The translations under genes and the position numbers were made by a program. Below are positions 35,370-44,527 of a DNA stretch of 64,000 bases, one piece after another. Source of the DNA: UBA11986 sp963734955 (GTDB lineage: Bacteria > Bacteroidota > Ignavibacteria > UBA10030 > UBA6906); contig CAVTJO010000008.1 in NCBI GenBank assembly GCA_963734955.1, positions 248,001-312,000 on the forward strand, written 5' to 3'. Position 1 is the stretch's first letter; every line of letters begins with the position of its first letter. The notes below the pieces were generated by a model. It was not told the DNA's origin, made no database searches, and saw nothing but the letters and a program-made list of their open reading frames with translations.

Positions 35370-36002
35370 ATGGAGCTCTTCACCTCGGGGTTTCTGCTGT
35401 CGCTTTCTCTTTGCCTGGACCTCGGCATCGTGAATATCGCTATCATGAAGACCGGCGTGGAGCGGGGTGCGTTGCCAGCACTCATGATTGGCGTCGGGTC
35501 CGGCATCGGCGACCTGGTCTATGCTGCCCTCTCACTTGTTGGCATCTCACTGGTTCTTGAGCTTGCAGCTGTCCGGTGGGCACTCTGGATTGGGGGAACT
35601 CTCGTTCTTCTGTATCTCACCATCTCAATGATTCGACATTCACTGTCGTCAAGAGCATTCACCAGCGACGGGGACACTACGACAAGCTCCTCTTTGCGCA
35701 ATGATTTCCTCTGGGGCATCGGTCTCGCCCTCTCGTCACCGTCTGCCATCCTCTGGTTTGCAACGGTGGGGGGGAGCGTCATCGCTTCAACGCACATGGA
35801 GTCCAGACTTTCTCTCGTCGATTTCTTTGGCGGCTTCTTCCTTGCATCCAACCTCTGGTCGATAGCGATCGCATACATCTGCCAGCATGGGGGTAACATG
35901 ATGGGACCGAAACTCATGAAGGGGTTCTCAGTCGCCTCCGCTGGACTCTTCCTGTGTTTTGCTGTGAAGGTATTCATGAACGGGTATCGAACGCTGTTGT
36001 GA
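35370..36002 (+). CDS. LysE-family amino-acid exporter
   Basis: 210-residue membrane protein with about six helices and the LysE/RhtB pattern: short N-terminal helix, GVERGALPALMIGVGSGIGDL resembling the family's GxxxGxxxxxGxxxGD, then ISLVLELAAVRWALWIGGTLVLLYL in segments and NDFLWGIGLALSSPSAILWF. Exports a small amino acid or derivative; the substrate is unknown. The cupin gene starts seven bases downstream, so they are co-transcribed. Confidence 0.85.
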   Translation: MELFTSGFLLSLSLCLDLGIVNIAIMKTGVERGALPALMIGVGSGIGDLVYAALSLVGISLVLELAAVRWALWIGGTLVLLYLTISMIRHSLSSRAFTSDGDTTTSSSLRNDFLWGIGLALSSPSAILWFATVGGSVIASTHMESRLSLVDFFGGFFLASNLWSIAIAYICQHGGNMMGPKLMKGFSVASAGLFLCFAVKVFMNGYRTLL

Positions 36003-36009
36003 GGAGACC

Positions 36010-36378
36010 ATGAACGAAGAAATCAAAAGAACAAGCATCAAATCGGCTGAGCACTATAGCTGGGGGGAAGGATGCGACGGATGGCATTTGCTGAAGCAGA
36101 CCGATGTCAGCGTGATCCAGGAATGTGTGCCACCGGGGAAATCTGAAACAACGCACTTCCACAAATTCTCCAGGCAATTCTTCTTCGTCCTTGAAGGAGA
36201 GGCGACGATTGTTACCGATTCGCACAGGATTGTGTTGATGAAACATCAAGGCGTGGAGATCCCTCCGGGCATTTCCCATCAATTCAGGAATGAATCCTCT
36301 GCCGACGTTTCCTTTCTGGTGATCTCTGTCCCCGAGAGTCACGGGGACAGGCATAACATCGATGTGCGCAGTCGCTAA
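36010..36378 (+). CDS. cupin-domain protein
   Basis: 122-residue single-domain cupin. The metal-binding pattern is visible as TTHFHKFSRQFFFVLEGEA (His, His, Glu) and the second motif PPGISHQFRNES. AGGAG four bases before ATG 36010. Such small cupins bind metals and act as isomerases, epimerases or sensors; this one has no identified substrate. Coupled with the LysE exporter. Confidence 0.88.
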   Translation: MNEEIKRTSIKSAEHYSWGEGCDGWHLLKQTDVSVIQECVPPGKSETTHFHKFSRQFFFVLEGEATIVTDSHRIVLMKHQGVEIPPGISHQFRNESSADVSFLVISVPESHGDRHNIDVRSR

Positions 36379-36420
36379 AGCGGCGTTCTCAAAATGTAGA
36401 CTGCCGTCCGCTGACAGGAT

Positions 36421-38586
36421 TCATTTGACAAGCAACATTTTCCTTGTTGCCGTGAACGCTCCGGCCGTAAGCTGATAGAAGTACAGTCCACTGGAAACGC
36501 CTGATCCATTCCACATCACGCCATGCGTTCCTGGGGATACTTTTTCGTCAGCCAGTTGAGCCACTTCCTGACCGAGAATGTTATACACCTTCAAGGATAC
36601 TCTGGTAGAGTAAGGAAGAAAGTATTCGATCGTGGTGCCTGGATTAAACGGATTGGGGTAGTTCTGCTTAAGAACATATTGAAAAGGGACCTGTCCGCTG
36701 CTCGTCTCCATTCCTGTGATCATTTGTGACAGCGACCTGCTCCAAACACCGCCATTCGCGGTGCCCGCGAGAATAGTTGGGCCGCCCGTTCCGCCGGGAC
36801 TTACTGCAAAGCAGTAGACAAATGGATTCGTAAGACCTGAGTTGACCGCGGCCCAGCTTGTGCCGTCGTCGGTTGAGAGAAAGACTCCGCCTCCATACGT
36901 TCCCGCAAAGAGATTTGTGCCGCCTCTGCCATTGGGGTCCGCGGCAAAAGATCGAACATTCCTGTTCGTAAGGCCTGAGTTCACTGCGGTCCAGGTTGCG
37001 CCGTCGTTGGTCGAAAGGAAGACACCGCCCTCCGTCCCTGCAAAGAGATTCGTTCCCCCTGATCCGTTGAGCGCGACGGCCAGAGAATGGACGGTCATAT
37101 TCGTCAGGCCGGCACTTACGGAAGTCCAGCTTGTCGCATTGTCGGTCGAAAGGAAGACTCCCCCGCCGGCAGTTCCCGCGAAGAGATCCGTATCATTGAA
37201 AGCCAAAGAAAGTACATAGGTGTTCGTGAGACCCGGGTTTGACGCGGTCCAGTTTGCGCCCTCGTCGGTTGAGACAAAGACACCATCGCCTCCCGTCCCC
37301 GCAAAGAACAACTTTCCGCCTGCACTGGTTGCTCTGGCGGCAAGAGCGTCGATGGGACCGGCTGTGACGCCGGGCTTCCAGGTCCAACTCGTTCCGTCGT
37401 TGGTGGAAAGAAAGACGCGGATTTGGGTTGATGCCAGGAGGTCAGACCCGACAACAGCAAGAGATAATACGTCCAGATCTATTAAACCCGTGTTAACAGG
37501 GCTCCACGATATCCCGTTGTCGACTGAACGAGAAACACCGAAGCCACGTGTTCCCGCAAAGAGGGTCGGTCCACTGGAAACAAGCGATGACACACTCGTA
37601 TTCACCAATCCGGAATCGGCGGATGTCCATCTATCCCCGTTGTTGGTTGAACGAGAAACACCTCCAGCTCCGGCGAAGAGATTTGCCCCTGCGGCGTTGA
37701 GGGTGAATGCAAGAGAATAGACATACTGGTACTGATTCGTCAGACCTGAGTCCACTGCAACCCAGCGTGTGCTCCCGATGGGGGAACGAAAAATGCCGCC
37801 ACCGGCTGTTCCCGCAAAGAGACTGGTCGTTTGAGGCAGGAGAGACAAGACAGTTCTATTGGTGAGGCCGGAGTCCACCCCCGTCCAGCTTGTCCCATTG
37901 TCCGTGGAATAGAAGACGCCACCATTCGTTCCCGCGAAGAGATGCGTTGCAGTGGCAGCAAGAGACCAGATCGTTGTGTCTCTTAGACCGGAGTTGACCG
38001 CTGTCCAGCTTGTCCCGTTGTTGGTAGAAAGGAATACACCTCTGCCACCAGTTCCCGCAAAGAGATTCGCCCCATTCACTGCAAGAGCATATGCCGTCTG
38101 GAACGGCAAGCCAGAGTTGACAGCGGTCCAGCTTGTGCCGTTGTTCGTGGAAAGATAAACTCCTGTTCCAGTACCCGCAAAGAGATTTGATCCAACGAAT
38201 GCAAGAGAGTGCACAGTTTGAATCGCCAGGCCCGCTCGGCCCCAGGTTGCGCCGTTGTTGGTCGAAAGAAAGACCCCACCCTGCCCTGTGCCGGCGAAGA
38301 TGTTCGCTCCGCTGATGGCGAGAGACAAGACCGCCAGGTCCGGTGCGGAGTTTGTCAAACCAGAGTTGATCGCTGTCCAGCTCGTTCCGTTGTTCGTGGA
38401 AAGAAAAACCCCGCTGCCACCGGTCCCCGCAAAAATATTCGCCCCGCCTGTTCCATTCGGGCTGATGGCAAATGAAAAAATACCTCCTCCCGAGGGACCG
38501 TTGGTTTGTACCCATTGGGCCAGCAATGGATGTTCAATGGCAAAGAGGGCAAACGACAGGGACAGGAGCCAGATAGTCTGTTTCAT
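36421..38586 (-). CDS. T9SS-exported protein with 13 beta-propeller-type repeats
   Basis: 721 residues: signal peptide (about 1-23, ending HPLLA), then 13 repeats of roughly 45-50 residues, each with a variant of FLSTNNGTSWTAVNSGL preceded by NLFAGTxxGGV. These resemble BNR/Ycf48-type sialidase repeats and should fold as propellers. The last 85 residues are the type IX sorting domain (QNYPNPFNPGTTIEYFLP, VYNILGQEVA, GLYFYQLTAG). It is exported through the outer membrane and probably attached to the surface. The repeats are very similar in DNA, suggesting recent internal duplication. No enzymatic residues were recognised. Confidence 0.88.
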   Translation of the reverse strand: MKQTIWLLSLSFALFAIEHPLLAQWVQTNGPSGGGIFSFAISPNGTGGANIFAGTGGSGVFLSTNNGTSWTAINSGLTNSAPDLAVLSLAISGANIFAGTGQGGVFLSTNNGATWGRAGLAIQTVHSLAFVGSNLFAGTGTGVYLSTNNGTSWTAVNSGLPFQTAYALAVNGANLFAGTGGRGVFLSTNNGTSWTAVNSGLRDTTIWSLAATATHLFAGTNGGVFYSTDNGTSWTGVDSGLTNRTVLSLLPQTTSLFAGTAGGGIFRSPIGSTRWVAVDSGLTNQYQYVYSLAFTLNAAGANLFAGAGGVSRSTNNGDRWTSADSGLVNTSVSSLVSSGPTLFAGTRGFGVSRSVDNGISWSPVNTGLIDLDVLSLAVVGSDLLASTQIRVFLSTNDGTSWTWKPGVTAGPIDALAARATSAGGKLFFAGTGGDGVFVSTDEGANWTASNPGLTNTYVLSLAFNDTDLFAGTAGGGVFLSTDNATSWTSVSAGLTNMTVHSLAVALNGSGGTNLFAGTEGGVFLSTNDGATWTAVNSGLTNRNVRSFAADPNGRGGTNLFAGTYGGGVFLSTDDGTSWAAVNSGLTNPFVYCFAVSPGGTGGPTILAGTANGGVWSRSLSQMITGMETSSGQVPFQYVLKQNYPNPFNPGTTIEYFLPYSTRVSLKVYNILGQEVAQLADEKVSPGTHGVMWNGSGVSSGLYFYQLTAGAFTATRKMLLVK

Positions 38587-38774
38587 GTGTTCTTGCCTGA
38601 TCTATGAAGAACAGTGTTGGATTGAATCGCCTCGCGCTCACGTAAGTCGACGAAGTGGCAACGCTAATGTAACGGGATGTATGTCCTTTAACAACGCAAG
38701 AAGTTGTACTTCTCGGTGTCGGTCAGAGGGATGTTGAAGGTGAGTTGAGAGGAGTAGAGGAGATAGAGACGCAG

Positions 38775-39467
38775 CTATTCACCACGAGGTGTCTTGATGA
38801 TTCCGCGCGCTAGCCCTTTTGCCACAGCTTCACCACGGCTGTGAGCATGGAGTTTTTCATAGATTTTCCTGATGCGGGCGATGACACCATCAACGGAAAG
38901 GTAGATCTGTTGGGCAATCGTTGCGTATGATTTTCCTTCAGCGAGCAAGACAAGAACTTCTTTTTCTCTCTCGGTAAGATTGTGTTCGGGAGGATGGTCC
39001 TCGCCCGGCGGCTTTTGGAACGAGGCAATGACTTTGCGCGCAATATTTGGAGTCATCGGCGAACCCCCTGCGGCCGCCTCGCGTATCGCGGGAATGAGTT
39101 CAGCAGGGTCGACCTCTTTGAGAAGATATCCAATGGCGCCTGCACAAAGCGCATCGAAGATCTTCTGATCGTCTTCGTACACGGTGCACATGATGATGGC
39201 CGCGTCGGAATTGATCTCCTTCAGTCGCCTGACCCCCTCGATGCCGGACATCCCCGGAAGGCCAATGTCCATGAGCACGACCTCCGAATCGGCGAACGAC
39301 CTCTGCGCAAACGCCTCTTCGCAAGAAGGAAATGCCCCGATCACTTTGAAGCCTTCGACACCGCGCAGAGTTGCCAACAATCCTTCGCGGACGAAACGGT
39401 TATCCTCCACAATAGAGACCCAAATCGTGCTTGGTGGTTGCGCTGGGGACTTCATTGATGATGTCAT
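38775..39467 (-). CDS. NarL/FixJ-family response regulator
   Basis: 230 residues: receiver domain with VEDN, phospho-acceptor Asp67 in VVLMDIGLPG, Thr in IIMCTVYEDD and Lys in YLLKEVDP; then a LuxR-type helix-turn-helix (LTEREKEVLVLLAEGKSYATI, LSVDGVIARIRKIYEKL). It lies 71 bases downstream of the propeller histidine kinase on the same strand, its likely partner. The start is ambiguous: AGGAG touches the first ATG (39467), whereas the ATG four codons later (39455) is 12 bases from it. Confidence 0.9.
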   Translation of the reverse strand: MTSSMKSPAQPPSTIWVSIVEDNRFVREGLLATLRGVEGFKVIGAFPSCEEAFAQRSFADSEVVLMDIGLPGMSGIEGVRRLKEINSDAAIIMCTVYEDDQKIFDALCAGAIGYLLKEVDPAELIPAIREAAAGGSPMTPNIARKVIASFQKPPGEDHPPEHNLTEREKEVLVLLAEGKSYATIAQQIYLSVDGVIARIRKIYEKLHAHSRGEAVAKGLARGIIKTPRGE

Positions 39468-39538
39468 CTCCTGAGGCAGAGTGTACAGAGTTCACAGCAC
39501 AATGGCACCACAAGAAATGGTGTTTCCAACCGGATTGT

Positions 39539-42500
39539 TCATACGGTGAACGTGATCACCCACTCCGTTCCCTGGTCGGGAGAGCTGTATACCTGAGCGG
39601 TGGCGGCAATCATTCCGGCCCGGGAACGAATATTCCTCACTCCATTGCCATGGAAATCCGCGGCAGGATCGAACCCTATGCCGTTATCCCGCACTGACAG
39701 ATGCACTGTTCCCTCCTCCACCGACAGTTTTATGTCAACCCGTGTACACTTCGAGTGGTTGGCCACGTTTGCAACAATTTCCTTGAACAGCAACCAGAAG
39801 TGTCTTCGACGCTGCGGATCGATTTGTATCTCCGGGACCAGCGACGGGATTTCAATGGTATGAAGAATTCCACGGCTCTCAAAAAGATCTGAAGCGTAGC
39901 GCTGGAGCTTTGCCACGATGGTCTTCCAACTGTCATTCGACGGGTCGATGGACCAGATGATATCACTCATCGCCTCTTTGGCATGCGATGAACTCTCCGA
40001 AATGAGCGATATAAACCTGGAAGTGTTGTCATCCTTCGACGATTTCTTCACGGCCTGGGCGAAGAGAGAAATGCTGCTCAGAGTGCTTCCAACCTCGTCA
40101 TGAAGATCGCGTGCGATTTGCATGCGGGTTCGCTGCTTTTCGAGCTCGGCGTGCAACCGGGCTTCACGGACCGCCGCCTCTGCTCTCTCCCTGCCACGAA
40201 TCTTCCTGATCTCATATCTGCGCCAGCCCGCGACAGCAACGAGTGTACAGAGGACGTATGTCGTGTACGCCCACCATGTTCTCCACGGAGGTGGAAGAAT
40301 ACTGAATGTCAATATCGCCGGCTTTCTGCTTTCAGCACCATCGCTGCTGATTGCCTTGACTTCGAATGTGTAGGTTCGAGGAGGGAGCTCGGCCAGCGTT
40401 ACTGCGCGCTCAGTCGTGACCTTGCTCCACTCATCGTCGATGCCGAGCATCCGGTACCGGTACTGGAGCTTGTTCTCCTCTTTGAAACTGATACCGACAA
40501 AGCCGATTGTGCAGCTGTTCCGGTCAAAGGCGAACTCCAGCCGACCATTCAGATCTGCACGTCGACCGTTGGTTTCGAGGTGAGTGATATAGATTGGAAG
40601 AGATGCCGGATTGGTGTCTCGCATCGTGGTGTTGTACAGAATCAGCGAGCCATAGCGGTAGCCAATCACGGTGCCGTCTGTGATACGACAGGAAATGACT
40701 CCTTCATCCGCAAATCCCTTGATCATCGGAAGCGGCTGGAGTGTGGACTCGTCGATTCCTTGAAGCCCCATCTGCGTACCCGACCAGATATGTCCGGAAG
40801 AGTCCACCGATACTGACCAGACGCAATTACTGGTCAACCCATCCCGAATACTCACGGTCGTGAAGTGATGGCCGTCGTACACCGCCAGTCCGCTGAAGCG
40901 TGTCCCGAATAGCATTCTCCCTTTCGAATCCTGACCTATCGAACGGATGCGTTCGTCGGGAAGGCCATCACCGGACTTTAGGTATTGCAGCCGTTCATTG
41001 AAATCGCCATGGCGCAAGAACGCCACCCCTCCGTCAACTCCCCCAAACCACACTGTACCCCCGCGATCAACATACATTGCCCGGATATCGAACGAAGGAA
41101 GTTCATGCAAGGGGAGTAGCTTCATCAATCGTCCTTCATCTCCGATCGCAATGATTCCGACACCGGACACACTGAGCCAGATATTTCCCTTCTCATCGGG
41201 AAGAAACGCGAGGGAATGATGGCCCGGGAAGTAGGACTGTGCGCGATATGATCGCACCAATTCCAGTTGCGTTTCACCTCCCCGCGAAACACGTTCGATG
41301 TATTTGTACACTGTGCCGTCACTATCCTGTATGGCTATTCCACCGTGGGGCACACTCTGAACGGCGACGGCCATGCCTGCAATGTGTAATTCCGGGTTCG
41401 CGTGGAACCGCTTCACCCAGTGGTTCTGCTCGTCTCTCCAAAGCTCCACGATGCCGCCGACCGAAATTCCCCAGACTCTTCCCCGGCTGACTGTCAGTGC
41501 ACTTTGATAAAACAGGCCCAATGGCAACTTCCCGATCGGGATGATTGTCAAATTTCGATGAGAAAGTTTTAGAAGACCGGCCCCTGCCCACGCCGCTCCG
41601 AACCAGACATTGCCTTCGTGATCCACATAGCCCGCCTTGATGCTATTCGCTGCGAGGCCGGAAGTCATCGTGTACCGCTGAATGCTGCCCGACTCAAATT
41701 GGTGCTTCGAAATCTCGCACAGCCCCGAGTCAGTACAAGCCCAGATGATTCCCTCTGTGTCTTCAATGATGGAGTTCACCGAACCGACAGGAAGCGATCG
41801 TCTGGCGAGCAATTCTGTCTCACGATAATGCATCAGTTTCCCATCCTGCCCGGCCAACCATACGCTTCCGTCAGCGTCCGCGAACATACCGACGATATGA
41901 CTCTCCCGCAACCGTCGAGCATGATCCTCGCTGACGCTTTCCTCTCTTGCCGGGAACACCATGATTGACTCATCCATTGCCACCCAGACGTCGCGATTCG
42001 CCACCTGAATAATATCTTCAACATTCCCGACGGAAATCCTCTTCAAGGAAGACTCTTTCGGATCCGACAGAATATACAAGCCATTCCTTGTACCGCACCA
42101 GAGCGTACCTGAATCGTCTTCCATCAAAGCGGTGATGATATTCGAGGCAGACCCTGTGTCGGGGCTCAGTGTTGTAAACCGTCCCTCATGAAACCGGCTG
42201 ATGCCGTTCCCAAGGGTTCCGACCCACATCAGTCCCGGGGTGATACGACTTGAGGCAAGACACGTCACGTAATCCTGAGCCAGTCCATCCGGCGTTCGAT
42301 ACGTTGTGAACTCGTATCCATTGTAGACGTTTATCCCTTCAGCGGTCCCGATCCACAATCGCTCCTGTGAATCCTGGACAATGGAATTCACGCCGTTTGA
42401 AATAAGGCCGTCTCTGGTTGTGTAGTGCTGAAATGGGGGGACCTGGCCAAGCAGGGAAGTCGGCGGAAGAAGGGTCAAGGCCCCAACCATGGACAGAACG

Positions 42501-42637
42501 TTGGCGCGTGTGAAACTGAACATCATTATGACACCGCAGGGTATCGCGAGAATCGGGAGGAGATATTTGAACGTGGCCTGAATCAGCAACCAGATGCCGA
42601 TTGTGCATCTGGCAGCCAGCCTCAGAGAATCTATCAT
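39539..42637 (-). CDS. two-component regulator-propeller histidine kinase (HisKA_3)
   Basis: 1032-residue one-piece sensor kinase. After a hydrophobic N-terminus come about 700 residues of Reg_prop-type propeller repeats (DSQERLWIGTAEGINVYNG, EDTEGIIWACTDSGLCEIS, DSSGHIWSGTQMGLQGI). A Y_Y_Y domain follows (YRYRMLGIDDEWSKV, LAELPPRTYTFEVKA), then one TM helix (WRTWWAYTTYVLCTLVAVAG). Near residue 845 is HisKA_3 with ARDLHDEVGSTLSS, and then the HATPase domain (VANHSKCTRVDIK, VRDNGIGFDP, GNGVRNIRSRA). Such kinases usually sense extracellular polymers in Bacteroidota. An alternative start at 42526 (MMFSFTRA) would give a cleaner signal peptide. Confidence 0.92.
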   Translation of the reverse strand: MIDSLRLAARCTIGIWLLIQATFKYLLPILAIPCGVIMMFSFTRANVLSMVGALTLLPPTSLLGQVPPFQHYTTRDGLISNGVNSIVQDSQERLWIGTAEGINVYNGYEFTTYRTPDGLAQDYVTCLASSRITPGLMWVGTLGNGISRFHEGRFTTLSPDTGSASNIITALMEDDSGTLWCGTRNGLYILSDPKESSLKRISVGNVEDIIQVANRDVWVAMDESIMVFPAREESVSEDHARRLRESHIVGMFADADGSVWLAGQDGKLMHYRETELLARRSLPVGSVNSIIEDTEGIIWACTDSGLCEISKHQFESGSIQRYTMTSGLAANSIKAGYVDHEGNVWFGAAWAGAGLLKLSHRNLTIIPIGKLPLGLFYQSALTVSRGRVWGISVGGIVELWRDEQNHWVKRFHANPELHIAGMAVAVQSVPHGGIAIQDSDGTVYKYIERVSRGGETQLELVRSYRAQSYFPGHHSLAFLPDEKGNIWLSVSGVGIIAIGDEGRLMKLLPLHELPSFDIRAMYVDRGGTVWFGGVDGGVAFLRHGDFNERLQYLKSGDGLPDERIRSIGQDSKGRMLFGTRFSGLAVYDGHHFTTVSIRDGLTSNCVWSVSVDSSGHIWSGTQMGLQGIDESTLQPLPMIKGFADEGVISCRITDGTVIGYRYGSLILYNTTMRDTNPASLPIYITHLETNGRRADLNGRLEFAFDRNSCTIGFVGISFKEENKLQYRYRMLGIDDEWSKVTTERAVTLAELPPRTYTFEVKAISSDGAESRKPAILTFSILPPPWRTWWAYTTYVLCTLVAVAGWRRYEIRKIRGRERAEAAVREARLHAELEKQRTRMQIARDLHDEVGSTLSSISLFAQAVKKSSKDDNTSRFISLISESSSHAKEAMSDIIWSIDPSNDSWKTIVAKLQRYASDLFESRGILHTIEIPSLVPEIQIDPQRRRHFWLLFKEIVANVANHSKCTRVDIKLSVEEGTVHLSVRDNGIGFDPAADFHGNGVRNIRSRAGMIAATAQVYSSPDQGTEWVITFTV

Positions 42638-42995
42638 ATCACCTGCAGAGTTGCAAGACGCACAATTGGCTTGACCCGTTTGCGGGGATGGGTCATTGCT
42701 TACCCTTTGCTTTTCTCCCGCCCGCTGTTAACCTTCGAGCCATCCCATACGTCTTATGCTTCGATAGAACTCTCAGACGTGAACCATTAGTTGGAGTCAG
42801 ACATAGCGTCGGACGAAATCGTATTGACAATTCTGTTGACTACAACGCGGTGATGATCGCCACATCATTCTGATCCGCTTCTTGCGGAGACTCCCTGCCA
42901 CCTGAGAGCGTTGAGATTTTAGTTAACATGACGAACGTCTTCTCAAAATACCACCGGTGGGGCAAGTATTCCTGTTTGCCATCGTTGTTCATGTT

Positions 42996-43017
42996 GTGCC
43001 GACGGGAATGTCTGCAC
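42996..43017. repeat. hairpin, imperfect GTGCCGAC type
   Basis: GTGCCGAC and GTCTGCAC arms (one mismatch) around GGGAAT. It is a diverged copy of the perfect hairpin at 43178-43199; both carry the centre GGAATG. Confidence 0.6.
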
Positions 43018-43025
43018 TCTTTGAT

Positions 43026-43144
43026 GAGGCTGTCCAAAAAGAAATGCCTCATGGGTAGCCGCAGACTTCAGTCTGCGAATGCAAGCTGGAATCGCAATCT
43101 AAAGATTGCGACTACAACCTTGTTCCGAATTATTGGACAGCCTC
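43026..43144. mobile_element. 119-base element with 12-base terminal inverted repeats, MITE-like
   Basis: GAGGCTGTCCAA at 43026-43037 is repeated exactly, inverted, at 43133-43144. Inside are two perfect hairpins: CGCAGAC/GTCTGCG (around 43060-43077) and TCGCAATCT/AGATTGCGA (around 43092-43111), with GTAGCCGCA and TGCGACTAC as outer flanks of the inner part. There is no coding capacity. The GAGGCTGTCC end resembles ends of some insertion sequences, so it may be a non-autonomous element; no target duplication was seen. Confidence 0.6.
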
Positions 43145-43177
43145 GGAGAAAGAATTCTTGGCTACGGTTTGTGCAGT

Positions 43178-43199
43178 GTGCCGACAGGAATGTCGGCAC
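43178..43199. repeat. perfect hairpin, GTGCCGACA type
   Basis: GTGCCGACA pairs perfectly with TGTCGGCAC over a GGAA loop. Related sequence occurs at 42996-43017 and, partly, at about 49354. Confidence 0.75.
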
Positions 43200-43218
43200 T
43201 ACCAGTGGTTACTTCATT

Positions 43219-44238
43219 CTAATTCAACACCCTCACCGCAATAATCGTCGTATCATCCGCTGGTGTTGTCACTCCTGCGAATCGCTGCAAGTCCCCTCTC
43301 AGCGAAGCGATGACTTGTTGCGATGAACCGGATGCCGAGCCCTTCAGCACATTCTCAATCCGGTCCTGACCGAATTCATCCTTCGATGCATTCACGGACT
43401 CCACGACTCCGTCCGTGTACATCATGATGCGGTCGCCGGGGTGCAGTTGTGTTGACTGCTGCGCGAAGCGTGTCTGCTCGGCGAGTCCGATCGCCGCGCC
43501 GGTTGGACGCAGTGTCTCGATGGTGCCATTGGAGCGGTGGAGTAGCGGAGGGTTGTGTCCCGCGTTGCAGTACGTCAGCATGCGGGCCTGCTCATCGTAG
43601 CGGGCGAGGAAGAGCGTCACGAACTTGGTGAGCCGGATGTTGTGACAGAAGATCGTGTTCAGCCGCGCAACAACATCCGCGGGACCGGTGCTCTCGGGAG
43701 CGATGATGCGCAGCGATGCCTGGAGGCTTGCCATCAGCATGCTGGCGGGCATACCCTTGCCCATCACGTCGGCGATGACGAGCGCATGCGAGCCATCCTT
43801 GAAGCGGAGGAAGTCAAAGTAATCCCCGCCGACAATGTGCGCGGGCTGACTGAACGCCGCAATGTCGAGGCCGCGGATGTCCGGCAGCGAATGGGGCAGC
43901 AGGGCCTTCTGCACCTTTGCCGAGAGCTCGAGCTCGTTCTCCAGCAGTGTGCGTTCTTCGCCCGTCAGGTGCTCGATGCACACGGAGGCGGTGTAGTCCA
44001 TCTCGAGGCGGCTCGGTTCCACAAACTCATGGCAGACCTCGCACAGGCCGAGCGTGTTCTCCTCGGCTTTCTGCAGTGCGGTGTCCAGCGTGTGGATGTG
44101 TTCCTGCAATGCCTGGTCGCCGAGCGGACCAAGCCGGATCTCGCGTTTCTCAGGCTGCGTTCCCGACAGCCATGAGGTAAGGTTCTCCTTCTGCTGGACA
44201 AGGTTCTCCTTCAAGCGCTGCATTACTGTGGTTTCCAT
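43219..44238 (-). CDS. SpoIIE/RsbU-type serine phosphatase with DksA-like zinc finger
   Basis: 339-residue cytosolic PP2C-type phosphatase. Residues 1-60 are helical. Residues 66-90 form a DksA/TraR-like finger (CEVCHEFVEPSRLEM then CIEHL, i.e. three Cys and one His). Residues 105-339 are the SpoIIE/RsbU phosphatase, with KVQKALLPHSLP, GGDYFDFL, IADVMGKGMPASMLM, NAGHNPP, YTDGVVE and the closing ADDTTII metal ligands. It probably acts on an anti-sigma antagonist or similar phosphoprotein; no such partner is in the window. Start 44238 has GGAG five bases upstream; the frame continues upstream without conservation. Confidence 0.9.
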   Translation of the reverse strand: METTVMQRLKENLVQQKENLTSWLSGTQPEKREIRLGPLGDQALQEHIHTLDTALQKAEENTLGLCEVCHEFVEPSRLEMDYTASVCIEHLTGEERTLLENELELSAKVQKALLPHSLPDIRGLDIAAFSQPAHIVGGDYFDFLRFKDGSHALVIADVMGKGMPASMLMASLQASLRIIAPESTGPADVVARLNTIFCHNIRLTKFVTLFLARYDEQARMLTYCNAGHNPPLLHRSNGTIETLRPTGAAIGLAEQTRFAQQSTQLHPGDRIMMYTDGVVESVNASKDEFGQDRIENVLKGSASGSSQQVIASLRGDLQRFAGVTTPADDTTIIAVRVLN

Positions 44239-44478
44239 GATTTCTCCCGGATGTTCTTCTCTGAAATACGGGGAATGAAAGGGAAAGTTGCTGGAAAGAA
44301 CTGCTTCACGCGTTAACCACGGGGTTTGACAAGACTGTTCGCAAGCTTCAAGATGTTGACAGGTCTGGGGAAAAGCTACCACACCCATTGGGATGATAAC
44401 TCTCACAAGAAATACAGTCGTATGCACAGCGTGTGTGATATACACCCGAACAAGAATAAAAGTGGTACAAATAAATAG

Positions 44479-44507
44479 TTGACTTACATTACTGTTTCGT
44501 GTATATT
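44479..44507 (+). promoter_or_regulatory. strong sigma70 promoter of the toxin-antitoxin locus
   Basis: TTGACT at 44479-44484, exactly 17 bases, TATATT at 44502-44507; transcription would start about 44514, just ahead of the AAGGAG ribosome site and the antitoxin ATG at 44528. One of the two best promoter matches in the window. Confidence 0.75.
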
Positions 44508-44527
44508 CAAAACAAAAAGGAGTATGT

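Larger units (their letters stand above)
42638..43218. other. gene-free spacer with dispersed palindromic repeats
   Basis: Between the propeller kinase and the phosphatase genes. Small frames here are not gene-like. The right half (from about 42990) is full of hairpins: two of a GCCGAC-GGAATG-GTCGGC type and a composite element bounded by 12-base inverted repeats, listed separately. Confidence 0.6.
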
